Shown here: positions 24,615 through 31,969 of the stretch, one piece after another | Layout of the letters: the number at the start of each line of letters is the position of its first letter | How positions within the stretch are numbered: position 1 is the first letter of the stretch | Assembly (NCBI GenBank): GCA_017470535.1 | Contig: JAFUYP010000076.1 | Span: 1-64,000 of the forward strand | Reading direction: 5' to 3' | Source: Ruminococcus sp. | GTDB lineage: Bacteria; Bacillota; Clostridia; Oscillospirales; Ruminococcaceae | DNA length: 64,000 nt | Made by a program: the position numbers and the translations under genes | The notes under the pieces: model-generated | Told to the model about the DNA's origin: nothing | Seen by the model: only the letters and a program-made list of their open reading frames with translations | Databases searched by the model: none

Positions 24615-26237
24615 ATGTATAGCAAGATAAAAGTTGCGGCGTACTGCCGTGTCAGTACAGATTTTAGTGATCAATTGAATTCACTCGCAACTCAGAGAAA
24701 TTATTTCAACGAGTATATTAACAACCATGACGAATGGGAGCTTGTGGAGATTTACTACGATGAGGGTATCACGGGAACTTCAACGAAGCACCGTGAGGGC
24801 TTCAATCGCATGATAGCCGACTGCGAGGCCGGCAAGATTCAGCTTATCCTCACCAAAGAGGTCAGCCGCTTTGCAAGGAACACTATCGACACTCTGACCT
24901 ACACCCGTAAGCTGTCGGACTTGGGTATCGGCGTGATATTTATGAATGACGGCATTGATACGAGAGATAAGGACGGCGAACTCCGACTTTCAATTATGGC
25001 GAGCATTGCGCAAGAGGAATCGCGTAAAATCTCCGAACGTGTCAAATGGGGTATGAAGCGCAGAATGGAGAACGGCGTTGTTCTCGGTTGCGGACGAATT
25101 TATGGTTTCAAGGTCGTTGACGGCAAGCTGGAGATAGTCCCCGAAGAAGCCAAGATAGTCAAGGAGATATTTCATCAGTATCTCTACGAGGGAAAAGGTT
25201 CGACAAGGATTGCTAAAGACCTTACCGAGCGTGGCATTCCTACGCTGAATAACAGAATATGGAGCCCACAGCACGTTTTGAAAATTCTCGCTAATGACAA
25301 GTATGTCGGTGATCTGACTCAATGGAAATTCTATAAGCCGAACGTGCTTGCCGAAAGGCGCATACCAAACAAAGGTGATTGTCCCGACTCTCCGCTGATT
25401 ACTGTTAAGGATCATCATGAGGCTATTATTTCAAGAGAGGTTTGGGACGCTACTCAACAGGAACTGGAGCGCAGAGGAAAGCTCACCCGTGAGGGTCGCA
25501 AGCATTCAAAATCGTATTGGTTCAGCGGAAAGTGCAAATGCGGCAAGTGTGGATTCAGTTACATCAATGCAAGCTCATCAAGCCACGATTACAGGTATCT
25601 CGGCTGCCGAAACAGACAGCTTAACGGTAAAGATGTCCGAACAGCACCTACGGGCGAGGTGATCGGCTGCGATAATCATTCCGTTGATGAGCGTATCCTT
25701 TCGCTGGCTATGAAAACGCTGCTCGAATATGTCAAGGATTTACGAAAGCCTATCGAAGCCGAGATGGTCGAGGAAATACAGCAAATGCAAACGTCTATTA
25801 CTGCTGTTGACACGACTTCGATCAAAGCTGACATTGATAAGCTGAAAAGTAAAAGACTGAAAGCAGTTGACCTGATGCTTGAAGGGCTTATCTCAAAGGA
25901 AGCTCTCAAGGAACAGACAGATTTTTATGACAAAGAAATATCTGCGCTGACGGAAAAGCTGTCGATCTCGCAGGATATTTCATCAAAATTCAAGAAACAG
26001 ACCCAAACGATACACAAAGCTATTGAAAAGATACGCAGCCTTTCGGATGGTGATCTTGAAAGCACCGAACTGTATGGAGAGATGCTCCAGCAGGCTATAT
26101 TTCCCGAATACGGACAAATGAAGGTATATCTTTGCGGAATGCCCTGTGCATTTGATATAGCTTACAGTGTAAAGAAAGCGCCGAGAATCGGCATTTATGA
26201 CATCACTATTGAAAAATGTGAAGCCGAAGGTTTATGA
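24615..26237 (+). CDS. Large serine recombinase of the inner element
   Basis: 540 residues, start ATG 24615 after AAGGAGG. AAYCRVSTD holds the catalytic Ser near residue 14; GITGTSTKHREGFNRM, EVSRFARNTIDTL and SIAQEESRKISERVKWGMKRR complete the catalytic domain. A recombinase domain, a zinc ribbon (CKCGKCGF, later GCRN and GCDNH) and a coiled-coil segment (near 395-450) follow, as in integrases of the TnpX/phiC31 class. The stop lies 21 nt from the attR core, the usual position next to attP. It should catalyse integration and excision at CACGC. Confidence 0.92.
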   Translation: MYSKIKVAAYCRVSTDFSDQLNSLATQRNYFNEYINNHDEWELVEIYYDEGITGTSTKHREGFNRMIADCEAGKIQLILTKEVSRFARNTIDTLTYTRKLSDLGIGVIFMNDGIDTRDKDGELRLSIMASIAQEESRKISERVKWGMKRRMENGVVLGCGRIYGFKVVDGKLEIVPEEAKIVKEIFHQYLYEGKGSTRIAKDLTERGIPTLNNRIWSPQHVLKILANDKYVGDLTQWKFYKPNVLAERRIPNKGDCPDSPLITVKDHHEAIISREVWDATQQELERRGKLTREGRKHSKSYWFSGKCKCGKCGFSYINASSSSHDYRYLGCRNRQLNGKDVRTAPTGEVIGCDNHSVDERILSLAMKTLLEYVKDLRKPIEAEMVEEIQQMQTSITAVDTTSIKADIDKLKSKRLKAVDLMLEGLISKEALKEQTDFYDKEISALTEKLSISQDISSKFKKQTQTIHKAIEKIRSLSDGDLESTELYGEMLQQAIFPEYGQMKVYLCGMPCAFDIAYSVKKAPRIGIYDITIEKCEAEGL

Positions 26238-26238
26238 C

Positions 26239-26285
26239 GGTTTTCGGCAATGATAGACACGCCGCAAACACCTCAAAGAAAATCC
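26239..26285 (+). other. attR of the inner element
   Basis: Element end GGTTTTCGGCAATGAT (26239-26254), AGA, core CACGC (26258-26262), then recombinase codons for AANTSKKIRA. Joining it to attL gives an attP with 16-bp arms around AGACACGC. Confidence 0.9.
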
Positions 26286-27517
26286 GTGCGGTCATGGTGT
26301 CCAATGCAAAACAGGGCAAGTATCACGCTCCCGTTGCACCTTTCGGCTATCTTGTGGGAGACACTGAGGACAGATTGCCCGTAGTCGATGAAACGAACGC
26401 TCCCTACGTCCGTATGATGTACAAAATGCGTTCCGAGGGTGCAAGCTCTCCGCAGATTGCAAAGGCTCTGAACGCACAGGGAGTTATCACACCGTCCGAT
26501 TACACTTACAAGCGTTTGGGCAAGCCGAACCCCTACATTTCCAATCATCTTTGGAACGCCGCAATGGTGCGTGATATTCTCGAAAATCCGATTTACAAGG
26601 GCTGTGTTGTGAGCCAGAAATTCACTACCGTATCCTATAAGAATCACCAAAAGTATATCAGGGATTCCGATGAATGGATCGTCATTGAAGATGCCTTTGA
26701 GCCTATCATTGACAAGGAGTTATGGGATAAGGTGCAGGAGGTCAACAAGTCGTGCAGTCACGGCAAGGTCACAAAAAGCGGAATTATACTTCCACTCGGC
26801 GGTCTGATGTACTGTGCCGACTGCGGGGCAAAGCTGAAAAATAATACCACGTTCCATGAATCAAAAAAGCGTGGCAAATATAAGCTCGTCACCTATATCT
26901 GCAACACCTACGCCAATCATGGCAAAAATGTATGCTCCTCACATTCGATTTTACAGCGTGTCATTGAGGGGCTTGTGCTTGAGGATATTCGTGCAAGGGC
27001 AAAGCGTGTCATTGAGGACGAGGACGGCGAGAGAAAGCGTTACATTGCTATCAAGGCAAACGAACGCAAACAGCAGGCCGAGGACGAGAGCCGACTTCTG
27101 AAACAGGCTGAGAGCCGTCTGGCGGAGCTTGACACGATCATCAGCAAGACCTACGAGGAAAGAATGCTCGGCAAGCTGCCCGAAGATTTGAGTACCAAAA
27201 TGCTCGAAAAGTATACTGCCGAACAGAGGGAGCTTTCCGAAAAGGCTGAACAGTGGCGTAGATCGAGCCGACAGGCAGAGCAGGACATTCAGGACGTTGA
27301 GAGGTTCATTCAGCGTTTGAAAAAGTGGAGTGATGTGGAATGCCTTACCCGTGAGCTGTGCCTTGACCTGATCGAGTTCATTGTGGTCTATGCCCGTCCC
27401 GAAGAATACGGCGCACCTCGAAAGATCGACATCTACTACAAGTTCATCAGCAAGCCCCTCGCAGACAGCAGAAACCTTTTACTTCCGCAGAATTGCGTGG
27501 AAATTCATCAATCGTAA
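26258..27517 (+). pseudogene. C-terminal part of outer large serine recombinase, split
   Basis: 419 codons in frame with the N-terminal part: HAANTSKKIRAVMVSNAKQGKYHAPVAPFGYL, the recombinase domain (GASSPQIAKALNAQG), a zinc ribbon (MYCADCGAKL ... CNTYANHGKNVC) and a long coiled coil (KQAESRLAELDTI and after). Removing 13316-26262 joins the parts into 1,680 nt, that is 559 residues, the usual length of TnpX-type recombinases. The ATG at 26234 lies in inner-element sequence and could express the fragment with an eight-residue foreign lead, but without the catalytic Ser. Confidence 0.9.
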
Positions 27518-27692
27518 AATGGTTGTCCTTTTGGGTGGGTGATTACTATCAGGGAGTTAAAATAGTCGTCAATGCGTTTATCGACAAGCTTGCGCTCATC
27601 GGAGAATGTGTGCTGACAGACAGATTTCAAGACCGAGGGGGTAGACCAGCCGCCACGCTCCATAGCGTATTTGTCGGGGATACAGAGAAGAA
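27508..27692 (-). pseudogene. C-terminal fragment of a tyrosine integrase
   Basis: The minus strand encodes IPDKYAMERGGWSTPSVLKS, then VCQHTFSDERKLVDKRIDDYF. This is the end of a phage/ICE tyrosine integrase, where the catalytic Tyr normally stands in VYQHTFS; here it is Cys. No catalytic core lies upstream, so it is a scar of a third element or of the outer target region. Confidence 0.7.
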
Positions 27693-27694
27693 AC

Positions 27695-27760
27695 TCTATC
27701 GGCGGCACTAATGCAAGCCTTGAAGGCAAGACAACTAAGCCCAAGGTACCTGGAAAGTAA
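27695..27760 (+). other. Possible C-terminal remnant of a disrupted plus-strand gene
   Basis: An open frame ends in IGGTNASLEGKTTKPKVPGK and a TAA at 27758-27760, directly before the terminator. It may be the 3' end of a chromosomal gene cut by insertion, but no start or family is visible. Confidence 0.25.
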
Positions 27761-27771
27761 TACATAACAAC

Positions 27772-27800
27772 AAAAGACCCGGGATCTCTCCGGGTCTTTT
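27772..27800. terminator. Terminator at the right border of the accessory region
   Basis: AAAAGACCCGG (27772-27782) pairs with CCGGGTCTTTT (27790-27800), usable from both strands. It separates mobile DNA from the minus-strand DHHW-like gene. Confidence 0.85.
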
Positions 27801-27811
27801 ATAATGCTTTT

Positions 27812-28918
27812 TTACCACTGTATCTCTTTAACATCAAGTCCCTGTGTGTCGTCAAAATTCTCAATATCTGCCATAAACAGCACCTGATCGTAGCTGTCAG
27901 CGTCTGCAAGCGAAGACAGCGTCATTCCGTCTGCGGCACGCTCGTCGATGACCGTTACCTTTGAGTAGTGGGATACTAAAAACGGTATCACCGGGTCGGC
28001 GCCAGGTGTTTTTATTATGAGCAGGGAGGGTGCGTCCTTGTTTATCGTTGTGATGTCTACCTTCTCGTAGTTACTGCCGTAGAGGAACACATCAAGCGGC
28101 TGTTCGCTTGAAAGGGCGCTGCGGTCAAATACCGATCTGTACGTTGTCTGTGTATCTGCGTGCGTGCATACAGCGCTTGTCACCGATGTGCCGTTTTTGG
28201 GAGTGTAAAGCTCTATGTTGTCGGGCGTTATCTGCTGCCTGATGCTCAGCTCTGAGCATAGCGAGCCTATAAATCCGCTCAGTGCGTGTTCGCTGTCGTA
28301 GTCTGACAGCGGACGGGGAGTAAAGCCCATTTTGCGTATCATGGAATAGTATACATCAAATGCCCCGGTAGTTGTGATACAGGGGGCTGTGCGGTAGAAG
28401 ATGTAATTCTCTCTTGACGAATACAGCGTACTGTAAGCGTCAAGCGTCGCTACCGAGCTGTCGATGCTGTTATAAAGCCTGTCGATAAAATGCCGCTGGT
28501 CAAACCCCGACCCGACCGACGGTATATCAGCTGAATATATACCCGATGCTGACGGTAACACGCAGGCGTATACTGAAACGTCCTTGTGCGACGCTGCAAA
28601 TATGTTTATTCTGTCAGCATAGTCAAACATCTCATCGTCGTCGATAGTATCGGCAGGTCTTATGGCTGAATCTTTTATCAGGTATGTGCCGTCAAGCTCA
28701 GTCTTGCCGACAGTGAGCAGCAGCCCCGAGCGCAGCGCCTTGAAGCTGTTTTGCAGCGGAAAATCCTCATTTATGAGCTTCTCTGCATCACTGGTGCTTC
28801 TTATAGAGCTTTTGCTGCCGTTTTCCTTCGGAGGGTGGAAAAACAGCGTCGCTATCGCAAACATAACGATGATAGTAAAAAACATTATTATCCCGATAAG
28901 ATCAAGGATCTTTTTCAT
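27812..28918 (-). CDS. DHHW/AlgX-like SGNH-family protein with the DHHW motif lost
   Basis: 368 residues with an N-terminal membrane anchor (LDLIGIIMFFTIIVMFAIATLFF). NYIFYRTAPCITTTGAFDVY at about 171-190 aligns with the family consensus yYrTDHHWT..GAy, but DHHW is replaced by APCI (178-181). Members act outside the membrane with an MBOAT partner in O-acylation of exopolysaccharide or wall polymers; this one should lack that catalysis. The gene lies 12 nt after the MBOAT gene, so the pair is an operon. A structural or regulatory role is the likely alternative. Confidence 0.7.
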   Translation of the reverse strand: MKKILDLIGIIMFFTIIVMFAIATLFFHPPKENGSKSSIRSTSDAEKLINEDFPLQNSFKALRSGLLLTVGKTELDGTYLIKDSAIRPADTIDDDEMFDYADRINIFAASHKDVSVYACVLPSASGIYSADIPSVGSGFDQRHFIDRLYNSIDSSVATLDAYSTLYSSRENYIFYRTAPCITTTGAFDVYYSMIRKMGFTPRPLSDYDSEHALSGFIGSLCSELSIRQQITPDNIELYTPKNGTSVTSAVCTHADTQTTYRSVFDRSALSSEQPLDVFLYGSNYEKVDITTINKDAPSLLIIKTPGADPVIPFLVSHYSKVTVIDERAADGMTLSSLADADSYDQVLFMADIENFDDTQGLDVKEIQW

Positions 28919-28930
28919 GTTCTGTCCTCC

Positions 28931-30310
28931 TTACAATGCCAGCAGACCGGAAAAGTCCTGTACCCTGCCTGTCATGAACGCCGTCGATAGGATAAGCAGC
29001 ATAAGCTGCCACAGCGGTCTTAAAAACGGTATAAAGCTGTGTCTTGATCTGCCGAGCCTTTTGTACGCAAGGTCAAACACGCCTGTGGTGATAAGCAAGC
29101 CTGTTATCATGATAACGGCGTAGTTTTCAAAGAAGTGAAGTGTAAGATTATCTATGAGCATACCGTTCTTGCCGAACATCGCCAGGATGAACGAGAAAGC
29201 ATAGCTGCAGTCCTCACTTACAAAGAATACCATTGCCAGATGTATGAGCAGCATATTTATTACCATAGCCACGACATACGGCAGCTTTTTTAATATCCTG
29301 CCTGCAAACAGAAGCTCTGCTATGCAAAGAACAGCTATATACATACCGAACATAAGCCTTGAAAGCGATGTGCCGTACCATAATGACATAGCTGTACCTG
29401 TGAGTATTATGCCAAGCACCATGAACAGCCTGCCGCCAAGAGCATTCACCGGGTCGTAGATGTACGATTTGAACCACGATGTCACCGACACGTTGAATTT
29501 GCCTATGAACTCGGTCGCAGATACGCTTTTGAAAGGGTGGTCGAAGTTTACAGGAAGCTCTATGCCGAGCATAAGGCTCACACCTCTTGCCATGTGGGAT
29601 ATTGACGCAAACTCAAAGTACACATAAAGCCCTGCGCATATCACGCCGAACCATGCTGTGACTGCCGATACGCTGCCTATGTCGATCTTTGTGAGCTGAC
29701 CCCACATTTCGCCCATAGTGCAGCTTATTATGCACTTTTCCGCAAGACCTTTAAGATAGAGTGATATGCCGTCGTTTGTTTTTTCTATCGACATCTGAGG
29801 CGCTGAGAACTGCTGTGACACCTCGCCGTATCTCATGAGCGGTCCTGCCGTCAGACATGGGAAGAACCCCACAAATGCCGCCACCAGCGAGAACCTGTGG
29901 TCGCACCTGATGACACCCTTATAAATATCAAGATAGTATGACATAGCCGCTAATGTGTACACAAACACCCCGAGCGGAGGGAACAGCTTTGAGATAGTGC
30001 CTGCACCTTTGAAGCCGAGCATGGAATACACTGCAAGCCCCAGCATGGTAAGCTCTATCGTCAGCGCTATGACAAGCACTGCGCCCTGAGAGCGCTTTTT
30101 AAATCTTAGATTATCTATCGTCATACCGAGCAGATATGCAAGCAGCATAGACCCTGCAAACGGTATAAGCGCATAGAGGGAACGCCACCCGAGAAAGACA
30201 CACTCCCCGAGAATGAGCATCTTTGCCTTATGCTTAGCCGGCACAAAAGCATACAGCCCTATAAACAAAGGCAGAAAGAAATATAAAAACAGCAGTGATG
30301 ACATTATCAT
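28931..30310 (-). CDS. MBOAT/AlgI-family membrane protein lacking both conserved His
   Basis: 457-459 residues (start ATG 30310 or 30304) with about 11 membrane segments. YVYFEFASISHMARGVSLML and the ITEF-like ATEFIGKF identify the AlgI/DltB type. The consensus RRWHISLSTW reads GKFNVSVTSW (about 270-279) and LWHGA reads LWYGT (about 310-314), so both conserved histidines are replaced by Asn and Tyr. It was probably once an O-acyltransferase; as read it should be catalytically dead or altered. Membrane topology and neighbouring gene are preserved, so it is not a simple pseudogene. Confidence 0.75.
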   Translation of the reverse strand: MIMSSLLFLYFFLPLFIGLYAFVPAKHKAKMLILGECVFLGWRSLYALIPFAGSMLLAYLLGMTIDNLRFKKRSQGAVLVIALTIELTMLGLAVYSMLGFKGAGTISKLFPPLGVFVYTLAAMSYYLDIYKGVIRCDHRFSLVAAFVGFFPCLTAGPLMRYGEVSQQFSAPQMSIEKTNDGISLYLKGLAEKCIISCTMGEMWGQLTKIDIGSVSAVTAWFGVICAGLYVYFEFASISHMARGVSLMLGIELPVNFDHPFKSVSATEFIGKFNVSVTSWFKSYIYDPVNALGGRLFMVLGIILTGTAMSLWYGTSLSRLMFGMYIAVLCIAELLFAGRILKKLPYVVAMVINMLLIHLAMVFFVSEDCSYAFSFILAMFGKNGMLIDNLTLHFFENYAVIMITGLLITTGVFDLAYKRLGRSRHSFIPFLRPLWQLMLLILSTAFMTGRVQDFSGLLAL

Positions 30311-30330
30311 TTTCTTTCCGTCCTTTCTTC

Positions 30331-30909
30331 TTATTCCTCCGTCAGCCTGTAAAGCTCCTCTTTGCTGATCGTGGCATTGAGTATCTCCAAAAGCCCGTTT
30401 GGCGTGGTGCGTGAGGGGAGGGAGAGCTTTTTGTAAAGCGCCTGCCGCCTTGCCTTTGAGTCGGGTCTGCCTGTAAGACCGGTAAGGTAGAGGTCAGTCT
30501 TGGTGATGCCGCCGCTTTTTTTATCGCTTTCAAAAACTCCTGCCTTTTCAAAGGCTTCTTTTATTACTTTGATGCTCACACCCTCGACACCTAACTTGCC
30601 CTCCTTTGAAGGCTCTGCCTTGCGCTTTTCCTTGCCGAAGATGTCGGGGATATAGACATTGATTATTCTCCCCACGGGGCAGATGCCCTTGATGTAGCCA
30701 CGAATGCGAAACCCTGCACTGTCCGGGTCTGTGAGTATTATAACGCCCGTTTCCTTGGCGCATTTTCGTATGTAGCCGCAAAGCTCCCTGTCGCCGTAAA
30801 CGGAAAAGCCGTCGGTGACTATAATGTGTGCGTCCACAAACGAGCTTAGCTTTATCTTGTCGTATTTGCCCTCTACTATTATGGGCATATCTATTCTGAG
30901 CTTTTTCAT
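30331..30909 (-). CDS. rnmV: Ribonuclease M5
   Basis: 192 residues. The Toprim domain is clear: IIVEGKYDKIKL with the catalytic Glu, VTDGFSVYGD, ILTDPDSAGFRIRGYI with the DxD metal site and EGKLGVEGVS. RNase M5 matures 5S rRNA in low-GC Gram-positives, which fits the proposed host group. The C-terminal part (DLYLTGLTGRPDSKARRQAL) matches the DUF4093 extension of the family. It follows holA by one base and precedes the MBOAT gene by 20 nt. Confidence 0.9.
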   Translation of the reverse strand: MKKLRIDMPIIVEGKYDKIKLSSFVDAHIIVTDGFSVYGDRELCGYIRKCAKETGVIILTDPDSAGFRIRGYIKGICPVGRIINVYIPDIFGKEKRKAEPSKEGKLGVEGVSIKVIKEAFEKAGVFESDKKSGGITKTDLYLTGLTGRPDSKARRQALYKKLSLPSRTTPNGLLEILNATISKEELYRLTEE

Positions 30910-30910
30910 G

Positions 30911-31969
30911 TCAGTCCTTTATCGCCATGCACTTGGCGGCACATTCTTCGAGTGCGAGTATGTCGCCGCCCTTTGCAAGCCCCTTTGTTTTGAGTAAAAG
31001 GTCAGTGTCAGAAAGCACACCTATGACCTTTCTTATCCTTTGAAGCCCTATCCTGCCGCAGTCAGAGAAAGCGTTCTCAACTGCGAATTTCTTAAACGGC
31101 GGATAGGAAAAATCCTTCATTATATCCGCCACCGTCTTGCCGGACGAGCGTGCGAGCTTTGCACGGTATATGTCCATGATAGAATATGAGATAGTGCCGA
31201 GTATCTCTATGGCTTCATAGCGCTGTGCTGCAAGCTCATCTATCCTGTGAAAGACAAACTGTGCATTGCCCCTTAAAATATTGATCGCCAGCGCAAAGCC
31301 GTCGCTTTCGAGCTTGGGGGTGACGAGCAGGTCTATCATTTCTCTGGTTACAGGCTTGCCGTCTGCGTAGGCGATGAGCTTTTCAAGCTCGTTGTCAACA
31401 AGTGCCGTGTCGCTGCCGCACTGGTTGGCAAGATACTGTGCATCATATGAGGATATGCTAACGCCCTCGTCTTTGAGGCATGATACTATGTACTTTCCCA
31501 TATCGCCTGCACGCCTGTATGCAAAATCGCACACCGTGCCGGTTTTGGCGCACATATCCGCAAATTTCTTGTTTTTTTCAGTCAGCGCCTTATTTGACTT
31601 GAATACATTCTCACCGTCAGCATTTATTATAACTGTGGTAGTTTCGGGAATGTCCGAGAGTATCAGCTTTAAAGCGTCTGTGTCCTCTTTGTTTATCTTG
31701 TCGGCGTTAAAGCCTGTTATGTGGGCGCACACTCTCTTTGAGAACAGCGGCAGCGAAGTCACCGCATCGGCAAACTGCCCTATGTCCATATCCTTAGCGT
31801 CAAACTTAAAGCTGCCGAGCGCACCCTCGCCCTCGGGTATCAGCTTTGAGAGCAGCTTTTTTGTAAACCCCTCCATATTGCCAATATCACGCCCGTAGAA
31901 AAAATACAGCTTGTCGGGCGAAGTTGCATAAGGGGTCTTTGCAAGCTCACTCGCTGAGATCAAAGCCAT
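30911..31969 (-). CDS. holA: DNA polymerase III delta subunit
   Basis: 352 residues; ATG 31969 is chosen because GAGGAGG lies 7 nt upstream (TTG 31975 and ATG 31972 are closer). YFFYGRDIGNMEGFTKKLLSKL is the divergent N-terminal P-loop region of the clamp-loader delta subunit, and ANQCGSDTALVDNELEKLIAY is its signature helix. It opens the beta clamp. The start overlaps the comEC 3' end by about 23 nt, the comEC-holA order common in Firmicutes. Confidence 0.9.
   Translation of the reverse strand: MALISASELAKTPYATSPDKLYFFYGRDIGNMEGFTKKLLSKLIPEGEGALGSFKFDAKDMDIGQFADAVTSLPLFSKRVCAHITGFNADKINKEDTDALKLILSDIPETTTVIINADGENVFKSNKALTEKNKKFADMCAKTGTVCDFAYRRAGDMGKYIVSCLKDEGVSISSYDAQYLANQCGSDTALVDNELEKLIAYADGKPVTREMIDLLVTPKLESDGFALAINILRGNAQFVFHRIDELAAQRYEAIEILGTISYSIMDIYRAKLARSSGKTVADIMKDFSYPPFKKFAVENAFSDCGRIGLQRIRKVIGVLSDTDLLLKTKGLAKGGDILALEECAAKCMAIKD

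Larger units (their letters stand above)
13311..26262 (+). mobile_element. Inner integrative mobilizable element (12,947 bp) inside a recombinase gene
   Basis: Bounded by CACGC at 13311-13315 and 26258-26262 with inverted-repeat ends. It carries its own large serine recombinase at the right end, a MobA/MobL relaxase, two small genes, and a minus-strand cargo of ECF sigma, anti-sigma, secreted proteins, lipoproteins and an ABC transporter. With a relaxase but no type IV secretion or coupling protein it should be mobilizable but not self-conjugative. The cargo looks more AT-rich than the chromosome around it. Confidence 0.88.
10690..27517. mobile_element. Outer mobilizable element (boundaries approximate), interrupted by an inner element
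   Basis: The stretch from mobC (10732) to the end of the split serine recombinase (27517) behaves as one older element: mobC, candidate oriT hairpins, two small genes with twin promoters, a TnpW-like gene and a large serine recombinase at the right end. No relaxase accompanies mobC, so part may be lost. ATTCATC-N-ATCGTAA-like strings occur near 10671-10686 and 27503-27516 and might be remnants of its att sites, but this is weak. The inner element accounts for 13,311-26,262. Confidence 0.5.

Noticed and set aside
13311..26262. Inner element considered as a self-transmissible ICE
   Set aside because: Only a relaxase and recombinase are present; no coupling protein, VirB4-like ATPase or other type IV secretion gene was found.
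10671..27516. Similar ATTCATC...ATCGTAA strings near both outer borders as outer-element attL and attR
   Set aside because: They differ in internal spacing and lack the inverted arms that prove the inner att sites, so they are only mentioned as a weak possibility.
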